From contig CAIPKV010000070.1 of the NCBI GenBank assembly GCA_903865745.1, positions 1-64,000 on the forward strand: DNA of 64,000 bases, read 5' to 3'. The translations under genes and the position numbers were made by a program. Below are positions 23,711 through 34,491 of the stretch, in pieces. The notes under the pieces were generated by a model, which was given only the letters and a program-made list of their open reading frames with translations, made no database searches and had not been told where the DNA came from. Numbering within the stretch: the stretch's first letter is position 1; each line of letters begins with the position of its first letter. This stretch comes from an uncultured Verrucomicrobia subdivision 3 bacterium. GTDB lineage: Bacteria; Verrucomicrobiota; Verrucomicrobiia; Limisphaerales; UBA11358.

Positions 23711-24808
23711 ATGAACTCACAAAAACTAAATAACTCCGAAGTTCGCGCGGAGCAAGCCGCGAATAAAAAACATCAAACCATCAAGCTGGGACTGGACGTC
23801 CACGCGGACAGCATCGTCGTGGTGCGCATCCTTGACCACAGCGCGCCGCAACCGGCCCAGCGTTTCACCTGGGCCAAGTTTCGCGAGTGGATCAAAACCC
23901 AGCTCACGCTGGCCCACGCCGTGCACAGTTGCTACGAGGCTGGGCCCTTCGGCTACGGGCTGCACCGCGAACTGGTCGCTTTGGGCGTTAAGAATGTGAT
24001 TGTCCAACCCGTGTGCCTGGACGAGCGACACACCGGGGTCAACCACGACAAGAGCGACGCCAAGGAACTGGCGCAACGCCTGGATCGTTATGTGGCCGGG
24101 AACACCCACGCGCTGGCCACAGTGCGCGTGCCGACGCCCGAACAGGAGCAAAAGCGGACGGAAAGCCGGCAGCGGGAACAACTGCGCCGCGAAGTCCAGC
24201 GCGTGGCCGCCCAAGGCCGCGGCTTGTTGTTGAGTCAGGGTCACCGGGAAAAAGCCGGCTGGTGGGCCGGCCGGCACTGGGCGGAACTCCACGCCCGGAT
24301 TCCGGCGTGGCTGGTGACCCGACTGGAAGTCTTCCGCCGAGTGCTGACCACGTTGACGACCGAACTGGAAGCCGCCACGAAAACCTTGGAACAAGCCGCG
24401 CCCGCCCGGCGCCCCAAAGGACTGGGCGGCCTGACCTATGAAGTGGTGGAGCGGGAAGTGGGGCAATGGGACCGCTTTGAGAACCGGCGGCAGGTGGGCA
24501 GCTACACCGGCTTGTGTGGCGGCGTCAGCGCCAGTGGCAATAGCCGCCACCTGCTGCCCATCACCAAACATGGCAACGTGCGTCTGCGCACGGCGCTGAT
24601 CGAGCTGGCCTGGCGGTTGGTGCTGTGGCAGCCCGACTGTAAGTTGGTGAAGAAATGGCGGCCGGTGCTGGGCAACGTGAAGGCCAGCAAGGCCGCCAGG
24701 AAGAAAGCCATCGTAGCCATGGCGCGCCAGATGGCGGTCGATCTGTGGCGCTGGCGCACCGGGCGGATTAAACCCGAAACTTTGGGTTGGACGATGGTTG
24801 GGACCTAA
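23711..24808 (+). CDS. IS110-family transposase
   Basis: 365 residues. The N-terminal DEDD RuvC-like domain starts IKLGLDVHADSIVVVRILDH, with further acidic residues in SCYEAGPFGYGLHREL and NHDKSDAKELAQRLD. The C-terminal transposase_20 part carries GGLTYEVVEREVGQWDRFEN, YTGLCGGVSASGNSRHLLPI and the conserved serine region TKHGNVRLRTALIELAW. By family it recombines with the help of a structured guide (bridge/seeker) RNA made from the element's non-coding end. Full length and apparently intact. Confidence 0.92.
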   Translation: MNSQKLNNSEVRAEQAANKKHQTIKLGLDVHADSIVVVRILDHSAPQPAQRFTWAKFREWIKTQLTLAHAVHSCYEAGPFGYGLHRELVALGVKNVIVQPVCLDERHTGVNHDKSDAKELAQRLDRYVAGNTHALATVRVPTPEQEQKRTESRQREQLRREVQRVAAQGRGLLLSQGHREKAGWWAGRHWAELHARIPAWLVTRLEVFRRVLTTLTTELEAATKTLEQAAPARRPKGLGGLTYEVVEREVGQWDRFENRRQVGSYTGLCGGVSASGNSRHLLPITKHGNVRLRTALIELAWRLVLWQPDCKLVKKWRPVLGNVKASKAARKKAIVAMARQMAVDLWRWRTGRIKPETLGWTMVGT

Positions 24809-25136
24809 CTCGACTTGAGTAAATCAACCCCGCAACCAAAACCCTCAAGCAGATGGATCGAGAAGATTTGAAACGGCGCGCGCCCGCCCCAGCCCTTGGG
24901 TTGGCAACGGCCCGTTGGAGAGATTGGGCGCGCTCGTTTCTTGGCTGTGACCGGACAAGTCAACTGGTGCCGTCCCTGTTCAGGGCCGTGCACGGATAGC
25001 AGGTAGAGCAATGGCTGACGCCGTTGCCGGTGCCAAGAAAACGCTTCGAACCTTGAATCCAAATGGAAAGGAAACCCGAAAAAAACAAAAAAACCTTTTA
25101 AGAAAAAACAAACCGCGCTGAGACTTCGCTTGACAT
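24809..25136 (+). ncRNA. Candidate bridge/seeker RNA region of the IS element
   Basis: A 330-bp non-coding 3' end, the place where IS1111-type elements encode their guide RNA. It contains several inverted segments (GGCGCGCGCCCGCC, CCCTTGGGTTGG, and CCCTG-TT-CAGGG near 24974-24985). CAGGGCC at 24981-24987 is identical to the right target flank at 25146-25152 and lies in a hairpin, so it is a candidate guide segment. The assignment is by position and family; no fold was computed. Confidence 0.45.
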
Positions 25137-25166
25137 AACTCATAGCAGGGCCAGGGTGAGGGGCAC

Positions 25167-25964
25167 ATGAAGTTCTACGACGCCCACAACCATTTGCAGG
25201 ACGACCGCTTTGCCGGTCGCCAAAGCGAACTGCTCGCCGCGTGTGCGTCGGCCGGTATCGCCCGCATGGTTGTCAATGGCGCGTGCGAAGCCGACTGGCC
25301 AGCCGTCGCGGCGCTCGCGCGGGAAAACAAAATCGTCCGGCCCAGCTTCGGCTATCATCCGTGGTATCTGGCCGAACGCACGCCGGACTGGCGGGCGACG
25401 CTGGTAAAATTTCTCGATGCCATTCCCAGCGCCGTCGGCGAGATTGGGCTCGACCGCTGGCAGCCGGAGCTAAGCTACGCCGGTCAGGAAGAAGTGTTTC
25501 TGGCGCAACTTGGCCTCGCCGTCGAGCGCAATCTGCCGGTGAGCATCCACTGTTTACAGGCGTGGGGCCGATTGCACGAACTGCTGCGCGACCAACCGCG
25601 CCCGGCGCGCGGTTTTGTGCTGCACAGTTATGGCGGACCGGCCGAGATGATTCCGGCCCTGGCCAAGCTCGGCGCCTACTTCAGTTTTCCCGGCTACTAC
25701 TTACAGGAGCGGAAACTGCGTCAGCGCGAGACTTTTAAATACGTTCCGCCCGACCGGTTACTTATCGAGACCGATGCGCCGGACCAGCAACTGCCGACTG
25801 ATAAAATTCTATATCCGCTGGCGGACACCGATGGGAAGCCCCTGAATCATCCCGCCAACCTACCCGCCGTCTATGCCGGCCTGGCGGAGTTTCTGGGCGA
25901 TAAAATAGAATCGCTTGCCGCGCGCGTCGAAGAGAATTTCCAGCGCGTCTTCGGCGCCCTGTAA
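25167..25964 (+). CDS. tatD: TatD-family metal-dependent hydrolase (DNase)
   Basis: 265 residues. Amidohydrolase-fold ligands: DAHNHLQDDRF at the N-terminus, GYHPWYLAER, AVGEIGLDRW with the metal-bridging Glu, VSIHCLQAWGRL, VLHSYGGPAEM and LLIETDAPDQQLP. TatD proteins are 3'-5' exonucleases or hydrolases of the cytoplasm; the substrate is unknown here. The ribosome-binding site (GTGAGGGG) is supplied by the right half of the repeat word at the IS boundary. Confidence 0.9.
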   Translation: MKFYDAHNHLQDDRFAGRQSELLAACASAGIARMVVNGACEADWPAVAALARENKIVRPSFGYHPWYLAERTPDWRATLVKFLDAIPSAVGEIGLDRWQPELSYAGQEEVFLAQLGLAVERNLPVSIHCLQAWGRLHELLRDQPRPARGFVLHSYGGPAEMIPALAKLGAYFSFPGYYLQERKLRQRETFKYVPPDRLLIETDAPDQQLPTDKILYPLADTDGKPLNHPANLPAVYAGLAEFLGDKIESLAARVEENFQRVFGAL

Positions 25965-26738
25965 TCAACGCTCCGCAATTTCCCGCACGACGTAACCCGC
26001 CGCCGCGAAACCGAACGCACCCGTCACGAACGTCGCCGAGCCGAGACCGCCGTTGCAGTTCAGCCGCGCGCCGTCCTCCGCCGCCGAGCGCATTTCGCAC
26101 ACCGTGCCGTCCGCCTGCGGATACACCGTGCGCTCCACCGAATACACGCACGGCACACCCATCGCCGCTTGCCCAGCGGGAAACCCGTGGTCCTGACGCA
26201 GCCGCCGCCGCACTTCCGCCAGCAGCTTGTCATGGCTGGCTTGCGACAAATCGCCGAGGCGCACCGACGTCAGCTCGTGGCGCCCGCCCGCACCGCCACA
26301 GGCGATGACCGGCAGCTTCTGCTCATGGCAGCGCACAAGCAGCAGCAGCTTGTTCGTCACGTCATCAATCGCATCGAGGATAAAATCAAACTTCGGCACA
26401 AGCAGTTCCGCCGCCGTTTGTTCATTGAAAAACTTTTGTTCCACCGTCACGCGACAATCGGGATTGATGGCGCGAATACGTTCGGCCATCACGGCGACCT
26501 TCGCGCGGCCAACGGTTTCGGTAAGCGCGTGCGACTGACGGTTGATGTTCGTGATACAGACCTCATCCAAATCCACAAGCGTGATGGCACCGACGCCTGA
26601 GCGCGCCAAGGCTTCCGCCGCCCAGGTGCCAACGCCGCCGATACCGACGACGCCCACGTGCGCCGCACGCAGCTTCTCCAGGCCGGCTTTGCCGTAGAGC
26701 CTAGCAATGCCACCAAATCTCGTTTCAAAATCATCCAT
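25965..26738 (-). CDS. tcdA: tRNA threonylcarbamoyladenosine dehydratase (TcdA/CsdL), ThiF family
   Basis: 257 residues from MDDFETRFGGIARLYGKAGL; an upstream in-frame start at 26819 would add a repeat-derived stretch (IILPSSFIIP) and is rejected. E1-like ATP-binding loop GIGGVGTWAAEALARSGVGA, then LVDLDEVCITNINRQ, DAIDDVTNKLLLL and CGGAGGRHELTSVRLGDLSQ. It makes the cyclic form of t6A in tRNA. tsaB and tsaE, which make t6A, are 6 kb away in the same window. Confidence 0.88.
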   Translation of the reverse strand: MDDFETRFGGIARLYGKAGLEKLRAAHVGVVGIGGVGTWAAEALARSGVGAITLVDLDEVCITNINRQSHALTETVGRAKVAVMAERIRAINPDCRVTVEQKFFNEQTAAELLVPKFDFILDAIDDVTNKLLLLVRCHEQKLPVIACGGAGGRHELTSVRLGDLSQASHDKLLAEVRRRLRQDHGFPAGQAAMGVPCVYSVERTVYPQADGTVCEMRSAAEDGARLNCNGGLGSATFVTGAFGFAAAGYVVREIAER

Positions 26739-26744
26739 GCGAAG

Positions 26745-26845
26745 AGGAATTATGAAGGATGAAGGCAGAATGATGAAGTGCAAATCAAGGCGTGCGTCGC
26801 TTCCGACTTCTGCATTCATAATTCACACTTCATAATTCCCACACC
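26745..26845. repeat. Paired repeat words between tcdA and the DUF155-like gene
   Basis: AATTATGAAGGATGAAGGCA at one side and TTCTGCATTCATAATTCACA, CTTCATAATTCC at the other; the outer parts are inverted with respect to each other. Confidence 0.7.
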
Positions 26846-26865
26846 GTGGGCTATGGTGAATTGTC

Positions 26866-27984
26866 ATGAAAGCCAACCCGTCAGCTCGTTACACCGGCGA
26901 AGTGGTTTACATCTACGCTTTCGACGTGGCCTATGACACCGCACGCAAGCCCATCCACGAGTTGCTTGGCCAGCCCGTGGCGCAGTTCGCCGTGGACGCC
27001 AGCAAGCGCAGCCCGCGCCAGCTTTTTTTCTACAAGCCGCAGATGATCCGCCTGCCGCCGATGGAACGCATCGGGCCGCACGGCGCCGTGCGCGTCGAAC
27101 GCGTCATCAAGCTGCTGCCCGTCGGTGCCATCAGCATTACCGTGCGCGTGCCGTTCACGGTCAATCACGTCGAAGACCTCGTCGCGTTTCATGATCTTCA
27201 GTTCAGCAACGGCTCGCTGCATGAGGAAGTCCAGCGCCTCGCGCAGGAAGTGGTGGCCGAATTGCGCGGGCATCTCATCCGGCCGCAACCGCAGTTGCCC
27301 GAGGAGGAAGCCTACACGGTATTTTGCATTGCGGCGCCCGTGACGAATGCTGAAGGCGAGCCGCTGAACGCCGAACAATGGTTTCAAGCGCATCGCCGGC
27401 AGATTGCCGCGCTGCTCACGCAAGAGGAGGAGATGGAGCGGCTCTCGAAACAGGAGGCCGAGGAATCCACCGCGCGCTATTTGAGCTACTACGACAACGA
27501 CCTTGTGGTCATCGACTGGGACGCCGCGCTGCTGGTGGATGAGCCGAAAGATTTTGATGAGGCGCTCTACATTATGGAGCTGGCCAACCTCCAGCTCGCC
27601 GAACTTGAGGCCTACGACCGGCTGCTCGACGAGGCGCTCGAACGTTCCTACCGCGATCTGGGCGAACGTCCACTGCGTTCGCGCGGCGACATTTTGCGCG
27701 AGCTGCGCGAAATCCGCATTGATATGGCGCGGTTCAACGATGAATTGTCCAATATCAGCAAGTTTTTTGGCGACTGGCATCTGGCCCGCATCTACGAAAA
27801 GATTTCCGCGCGCTTCCATCTGGGCGACTGGCACCGCACCATCAACGGCAAGCTCAAGACCCTCGACGACCTCTATCAATTGCTTAAGCAGGATCAGAAC
27901 AACCGCGTGATGTTCTGGCTGGAAATCACCATCGTGCTGCTCTTCGTGATCGACCTCGTCATTTTAGTCGTGGGGCTGAAGTAA
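26866..27984 (+). CDS. DUF155/RMD1-like protein with C-terminal membrane anchor
   Basis: 372 residues. An N-terminal alpha/beta region (VYIYAFDVAYDTARKPIHEL) and a central YTVFCIAAPV ... LLTQEEEMERLS are followed by LSYYDNDLVVIDWDAALLVD, a long helical region rich in charge, and a C-terminal transmembrane segment (FWLEITIVLLFVIDLVILVV) after RVM. The order and the anchor match RMD1/DUF155 proteins, known from yeast mitochondria and bacteria; the bacterial role is not known. Transcribed away from tcdA. Confidence 0.75.
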   Translation: MKANPSARYTGEVVYIYAFDVAYDTARKPIHELLGQPVAQFAVDASKRSPRQLFFYKPQMIRLPPMERIGPHGAVRVERVIKLLPVGAISITVRVPFTVNHVEDLVAFHDLQFSNGSLHEEVQRLAQEVVAELRGHLIRPQPQLPEEEAYTVFCIAAPVTNAEGEPLNAEQWFQAHRRQIAALLTQEEEMERLSKQEAEESTARYLSYYDNDLVVIDWDAALLVDEPKDFDEALYIMELANLQLAELEAYDRLLDEALERSYRDLGERPLRSRGDILRELREIRIDMARFNDELSNISKFFGDWHLARIYEKISARFHLGDWHRTINGKLKTLDDLYQLLKQDQNNRVMFWLEITIVLLFVIDLVILVVGLK

Positions 27985-28028
27985 TCGGCGTTTCATCCGC
28001 CGAATCTGGTTCACCAGTCGTCGCCGGG

Positions 28029-28409
28029 AGTGCAATACCAGCTCTGGAAGGTGTGAAACTAGCTCCGGATGATGCAAAACCAACGGTTGGGGGTGCAAAA
28101 GTAACGGCTACTGCTTAATAAGTAGTGACTACTGCGCATGAAGTAGCGACAACTTCTCATGCAGTAACGACTACTTCTTACGCGGTAGCGGCTACTTCGT
28201 AATAAGTAACGGCTACTTCTCATGCAACAGCCGCAACTTCGCATGCAGTAGCGGCTACTTCTTAACCAACTGCCGCTACTTATTAAGAAGTTGCCGCTAC
28301 TTTTTCACCCCTTTTCGTCGAAAACGAACCTTTTTTGCCAAATAACGACGTTTTTGCCGTCCCAAACCACCTTTTTGGCGTCCGGAAGCGTTTAATTGGT
28401 TTTAAAACC
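28029..28409. repeat. Composite 21-bp tandem array, three sub-families
   Basis: 28099-28308 holds ten 21-bp units of the type AAGTAGCGGCTACTTCTCATG, each with an odd palindrome AAGTAGC-G-GCTACTT; changes on one arm are sometimes matched on the other (AAGTAGT-G-ACTACTT at 28120). 28029-28098 holds older units with the same period (for example GGTGTGAAACTAGCTCCGGA). 28326-28409 holds four more 21-bp units of a third type (GACGTTTTTGCCGTCCCAAA). The spacer lies between two convergent genes. Confidence 0.88.
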
Positions 28410-28433
28410 GCCCTCACCCCGGCCCGCCGGTCA

Positions 28434-30527
<2,094 letters not shown>

Positions 30528-30609
30528 CGCGGGCAATCTGCCCCAAAAGCTGCGCCGTCGCGAACAATTTTGCGTCGTCACCCACGCGCGGCTGCGCTAG
30601 GCTGGCATC

Positions 30610-31326
30610 ATGCTGTCGCAAAGGCCGTGGCGTGCCGAGAACGTGATCCAATTGATCGCGGGCGTCTTCGTCTGCCTGGGCGTGGGCGTGGTGGCCGCCG
30701 GCGTACTGCGGACGGCAGGCGTGGCGGCCTTCAAATCGCCGGATAGCCCGGCGAACATCCTGCTGGCGACGCTGAGTTTTCAGGGCGTGGCGTGGTTTTT
30801 AATCTTTAGTTTTCTGAAGCAGCACGAGGTTCATTGGCACGACGCATTCGGCCTGTCTAATCCGGACTTGAATAAATCCTTGTGGCTGGCGGTTCGCGTG
30901 GTGGCCGTGACGCTCGTGGTAGTCTTGGCTCTGGAACAAGGCTCGATGCTGGTGCTGGAGAAATTCGGCTGGGCACCGGAAGACGAGCGCGCCGTCGCCT
31001 TGATCATGAACGCGAAATCGCCATGGCTGCGGGGCTATCTCGCTTTTTTTGCGATGGTGCTCGCGCCCGTCTCAGAGGAATTCATGTTTCGCGGCGTGCT
31101 CTTTCCGTTCGTCAAACAACTGGGCTATCCCAAACTCGCTTGGTTCGGTGTGAGTTTTCTGTTCGCAGTTATTCACTTCAACGCCCCGACGTTGCTGCCG
31201 CTATTCGTCTTCGCGCTGGTGTTGACGTGGCTGTACCAGAAAACCGATTGCCTGCTCGCGTCCATCGCGGCGCACAGCCTCTTCAACACGGCCAATCTGA
31301 TTATTCTTTTCATACAATCCCGATGA
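30610..31326 (+). CDS. CPBP-family intramembrane metalloprotease-like protein
   Basis: 238 residues with about six membrane segments. The Abi/CAAX-protease motifs are present: SEEFMFRGVLFPF with the paired glutamates at 156-157 and Arg161, FAVIHFNAPTLLPLF with the histidine, and SIAAHSLFNTANL near the end. Such enzymes process prenylated or bacteriocin-type peptides; no partner is identified. The stop overlaps the thiL start (ATGA). Confidence 0.88.
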   Translation: MLSQRPWRAENVIQLIAGVFVCLGVGVVAAGVLRTAGVAAFKSPDSPANILLATLSFQGVAWFLIFSFLKQHEVHWHDAFGLSNPDLNKSLWLAVRVVAVTLVVVLALEQGSMLVLEKFGWAPEDERAVALIMNAKSPWLRGYLAFFAMVLAPVSEEFMFRGVLFPFVKQLGYPKLAWFGVSFLFAVIHFNAPTLLPLFVFALVLTWLYQKTDCLLASIAAHSLFNTANLIILFIQSR

Positions 31327-32255
31327 AGGAATTCGAACTTATCGCGCACCTGACTAAATCGCTGCCAACGAATGAAAACGTGGTAGTTGGCGCGGGCGAT
31401 GACTGCGCCGTACTGGACTTGGGCATACGGGAGAAACTAGTCTTGTTCAAGACGGATGCCGTGGTGGAAGGTATCCATTTCACGCGCGAGACACCGCCGG
31501 AAAAAATCGGGCACAAGGCGCTGGCGCGCTGCCTGAGCGACATCGCGGCGATGGCCGGAACACCGACGGCGGCACTCGTGACCATCGCCCTGCCGAAAGA
31601 TTTTGACGCGGAGTTTGTCAGGAAGATTTACACGGGCTTGAACGCGCTGGCGGAAAGGCATGGCGTTGCCATTGTCGGCGGCGAGACAACCACGAATCCC
31701 GAACGCATTTTGATTTCTATTGCGCTGCTTGGCACCGTACCACGCCGAAAACAAATTCTGCGGGGCGGCGCAAGCGTCGGCGACGCGATTTTCGTGACCG
31801 GCGAACTGGGCGGCTCGCTGGCAGATAAACATTTAAGTTTTGAGCCGCGTCTGGCTGAGGCGCGCTGGCTCGCGGAACATTTTCACTTGCACGCGCTGAT
31901 GGATTTGAGCGACGGCCTGGCTGGTGATTTACGCCACATCCTAAACGCGAGCAAAGTCGGCGCAGAGATTTTAAAATCAGCGGTGCCAGTCTCGCGCGCG
32001 GCCAAAGTGCGGGCAAAGGAAAATTCTGCCGCTAAGCCAGCGTTCGTAGCGGCCCTAACGGACGGTGAGGATTTTGAACTGCTTTTCACCATCGCCAGCA
32101 AGGAAGCGGTGAAACTGCTGGACGCCTGCAAGAAACAGTTTCCAAAACTAAAATTAAGCTGCATTGGAAAGATTGTTGCTGGCGACGGCATATTAATTCG
32201 CGACAAATATGGCGCGCATAAATTTAACGGACATGGCTACGTTCATTTCACATAA
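31323..32255 (+). CDS. thiL: Thiamine-monophosphate kinase
   Basis: 310 residues. ATG at 31323 overlaps the preceding stop. Typical ThiL blocks: VVGAGDDCAVLDLG, FKTDAVVEGIHFTRETPPEKIGHKAL (metal and TMP binding), SDIAAMAGTPTAALV, AIVGGETTTNPERI, DLSDGLAGDLRHIL and TDGEDFELLFTI. It phosphorylates TMP to the cofactor TPP. The second gene of a four-gene overlapping operon; its last 23 nt overlap tsaE. Confidence 0.95.
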   Translation: MKEFELIAHLTKSLPTNENVVVGAGDDCAVLDLGIREKLVLFKTDAVVEGIHFTRETPPEKIGHKALARCLSDIAAMAGTPTAALVTIALPKDFDAEFVRKIYTGLNALAERHGVAIVGGETTTNPERILISIALLGTVPRRKQILRGGASVGDAIFVTGELGGSLADKHLSFEPRLAEARWLAEHFHLHALMDLSDGLAGDLRHILNASKVGAEILKSAVPVSRAAKVRAKENSAAKPAFVAALTDGEDFELLFTIASKEAVKLLDACKKQFPKLKLSCIGKIVAGDGILIRDKYGAHKFNGHGYVHFT

Positions 32256-32664
32256 CCCGGCGGACACCGAAGCGCTTGGCGAAAAGTTTGGGCGCGCGGC
32301 ACGGTGCGGTTGGGTCATCGCCTTAAGCGGCGACTTGGGCGCGGGCAAGACACAGTTCGTTCGCGGACTGGCGCGGGGACTGGAATTTCCCGGTCGCGTG
32401 CATTCGCCAACATTTACGCTCGTGAATGAATACGCTGGCGGGAGGCTGAAACTGTTTCATCTCGATTTGTACCGGTTGGAAACGGGGGCGCAACTCGTGA
32501 GCGCGGGAATTGAGGAGTTTTTCTCGCCGGACGGCGTGGCCGTGATTGAATGGGTGGAGAGAATTTACGATTCGCGATTTACGATTCACGATATGAAGCA
32601 GGTGCAAATTGAGATTGTGAGCGAGACGGAACGGAAAATTATTTATGACGATTCTGGCATTTGA
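32233..32664 (+). CDS. tsaE: tRNA t6A synthesis ATPase TsaE
   Basis: 143 residues; start at 32233 (MATFISHNPADTEALGEKFG) chosen because it matches the family N-terminus. Walker A GDLGAGKT at 33-40, then RVHSPTFTLVNEY, FHLDLYRLE and VAVIEWVER. It drives the TsaB-TsaD-TsaE cycle of t6A formation. A repeat word is inserted in frame right after VIEWVER (residues 110-121, IYDSRFTIHDMK), where most TsaE proteins go directly to the last strand. Overlaps thiL by 23 nt and tsaB by 20 nt. Confidence 0.92.
   Translation: MATFISHNPADTEALGEKFGRAARCGWVIALSGDLGAGKTQFVRGLARGLEFPGRVHSPTFTLVNEYAGGRLKLFHLDLYRLETGAQLVSAGIEEFFSPDGVAVIEWVERIYDSRFTIHDMKQVQIEIVSETERKIIYDDSGI
32561..32594. repeat. In-gene word (ATTTACGATTCGCG type)
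   Basis: GAATTTACGATTCGCGATTT then ACGATTCACGATAT; related to the intergenic word at 16855-16883. Translated IYDSRFTIHD. Confidence 0.85.
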
Positions 32665-33277
32665 ATTTTCGTCGGAACGGCGGAGCGTGGCCTTGGCTTA
32701 CGACGGCGTCGTCCGATCCGAGGCAGAGGAATCTGGCAGCTACCGAGTGACCAATGCGTTCGCCTTGACGAAAAAAGTGCTAACGGAAGCTAAAGTTTCG
32801 CGCGAGGAAGTGGAAGTAATTGCAGTCGGCCTCGGGCCGGGCAGCTATACCGGCATTCGCGCGGCGATTGCCCTAGCGCAAGGGTGGCAACTCGCATGCG
32901 GAATAAAGTTGCTCGGCGTAAGCAGCGCGGATTGCCTGGCGGCACAGGCGCAGGCGGAAAAGATTTTCGGGCGCGTGAACGTGGTGATTGACGCGCAACG
33001 CGAGGAATTTTACGTATCGACTTGGAATATCTCAGAGGCGGGCCGCACGGAGGTTTCGCCACTGAAAATTGTGCCAGCAGCGGAAATTGAAGCGCTAAAA
33101 TTAGCAGGTGAAGCCTGCGTTGGCCCCGAGACCGGAAGCATTATATTTCCCAGCGCGGCAATGGTCGCGCGGTTGGCGGCGGTACGGACAGATTTTGTGA
33201 CGGGCGAAAAGCTGGAACCAATTTACTTACGGGAAACAGCGTTCGTTAAAGCTATACCAGTATTACGAAGCTATTAA
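32645..33277 (+). CDS. tsaB: tRNA t6A synthesis protein TsaB
   Basis: 210 residues, ASKHA fold: TILAFEFSSERRSVALAYDG at the start and the family signature VGLGPGSYTGIRAAIALAQG. TsaB is the inactive partner of the TsaD catalytic subunit. Last gene of the CPBP-thiL-tsaE-tsaB operon; it overlaps tsaE by 20 nt. Confidence 0.93.
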   Translation: MTILAFEFSSERRSVALAYDGVVRSEAEESGSYRVTNAFALTKKVLTEAKVSREEVEVIAVGLGPGSYTGIRAAIALAQGWQLACGIKLLGVSSADCLAAQAQAEKIFGRVNVVIDAQREEFYVSTWNISEAGRTEVSPLKIVPAAEIEALKLAGEACVGPETGSIIFPSAAMVARLAAVRTDFVTGEKLEPIYLRETAFVKAIPVLRSY

Positions 33278-33291
33278 CCCCGGGGAAGAAC

Positions 33292-33966
33292 TTACTTACG
33301 GCGTTTCCGATTAGCCATCCAGAGGCCTACTAGGCTGCTGCCAAGCAGGGTCCAAGTCTGCGGTTCCGGCACAGTACTCACCGTTAATCCCCAACTCACA
33401 ATGGTAGATACTCCGCCGGGAGATAAATCGGCCATGAACAACGTCCAAGTGCCGTTCGGGTCTGCGCCGTCCAAGCTAATAAGGGTATTGCCGGTCGGAC
33501 TGGTAGCATTGAACGTGCTAGGGTCGCCGAGGGGATCCACCGTGTTGTAATCCGGTGCCCAAGTGCCAATCAGCTGACCGCCGCTGATTGTATAGCCTCC
33601 AGTCTGGTAAGTGTGAATATTGTTTCCTGAAGCGCTGTCAAGGGTGATGTTGAAACCGGCGTTACCGTAGCCATACGGATTGCCTGACACCACACCGACG
33701 CGGTCCAGCAGAACCACTATTGTTCCCGTAGGTGAAACGAGGTAGGAGTACAAGTCGCCATTGAAGCCGCCGGTAATGTCGAGATTAACCGTGAGGTTGA
33801 TGGTACTTCCGGTCATACCACTTACGTTGAGTGTCGAAGATAAACCAACCGGATTGGCATCAGGAACCGTCACGCCGGGAGTAGCAGTGAAGGTCGCGTT
33901 GGTCGAACTGGCGCGACTGGCCAAGGTGGCCAGTAGCAACAGCAAGATTCCAAACGTTTTTTTCAT
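33292..33966 (-). CDS. PEP-CTERM exported protein with P-type beta domain
   Basis: 224 residues from MKKTFGILLLLLATLASRAS; the ATG at 34002 is less likely. Signal peptide, a beta-rich body related to the proprotein-convertase P domain (STINLTVNLDITGGFNGDLY, SPTGTIVVLLDRVG, NTLISLDGADPNGTWTLFM), and a C-terminal sorting signal VPEPQTWTLLGSSLVGLWMA followed by NRKRRK. It is expected to be handled by an exosortase; none is in the window. Separate transcription unit, convergent to tsaB. Confidence 0.9.
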   Translation of the reverse strand: MKKTFGILLLLLATLASRASSTNATFTATPGVTVPDANPVGLSSTLNVSGMTGSTINLTVNLDITGGFNGDLYSYLVSPTGTIVVLLDRVGVVSGNPYGYGNAGFNITLDSASGNNIHTYQTGGYTISGGQLIGTWAPDYNTVDPLGDPSTFNATSPTGNTLISLDGADPNGTWTLFMADLSPGGVSTIVSWGLTVSTVPEPQTWTLLGSSLVGLWMANRKRRK

Positions 33967-34128
33967 TTTAACTTTGGCACACGGATTTTTTAAACCCGAC
34001 ATGCAGCCAATGGTTTTACGGCATACAGACTATTCAACCACTTTACCATTGGCCTATTATTGGACAATGTAAAACGCGTCAGCCGGTAAATCAACCCCCA
34101 TTCTGTTACAAGTCGGCAACAAAATCTG

Positions 34129-34491
34129 TCAGTTCTTCCAACGGACGGATGGTATTACTAAAAGCCATCCAGCCATCAGGCAAAGCCCACCCACTGGGGT
34201 GACCCCGCCCAGCCATAAAGCGTTTGTCATCGCCAATAAATACAATGAACCTGAGAAAATCACTATGCCGAAGAAAAAACACCACCACGCCGCCGTTGGA
34301 AATTCCTTCCGTTCTGCAAGAATGAATAGCATCACCGCGTGGATGAAATGGTAGAACACCGCCTTTTCCCAGATTGCTGCGGTACCGTTATGCGCGAGTA
34401 AATCCTTTAGTCCATGTGCGCCAAACGCGCCCAGCGCCACGGCAAACAGGCCGGTTAGCGCCGCGATGCGTGTGGCCTTGGCGGCCTTCAT
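34129..34491 (-). CDS. DUF423 (YgdD-like) inner-membrane protein
   Basis: 120 residues with four membrane segments. LTGLFAVALGAFGAHGLKDL, WEKAVFYHFIHAVMLFILA, WWCFFFGIVIFSGSLYLLAM and GGVTPVGGLCLMAGWLLVI match the family closely. Role unknown. Its start overlaps the stop of the upstream nuclease-like gene (ATGA). Confidence 0.88.
   Translation of the reverse strand: MKAAKATRIAALTGLFAVALGAFGAHGLKDLLAHNGTAAIWEKAVFYHFIHAVMLFILAERKEFPTAAWWCFFFGIVIFSGSLYLLAMTNALWLGGVTPVGGLCLMAGWLLVIPSVRWKN

Larger units (their letters stand above)
23658..25150 (+). mobile_element. IS110/IS1111-type insertion sequence in a palindromic repeat word
   Basis: A DEDD transposase with a short 5' and a long (about 330 bp) 3' non-coding end. 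A 7-bp subterminal inverted repeat ATGAGTT (23665-23671) / AACTCAT (25137-25143) fits the IS1111 subgroup. The left flank reads CGCCCCGCCCGAACGGGGAG and the right flank AGGGCCAGGGTGAGGGG; joined, they rebuild the palindromic word CCCTCGCCCC...GGGGAGAGGGCCAGGGTGAG. No target duplication is seen, as expected for this family. Exact ends are uncertain by a few bases. Confidence 0.75.

Noticed and set aside
28029-28409. CRISPR array
   Set aside because: Units are contiguous and diverged, with no unique spacers and no cas gene nearby.
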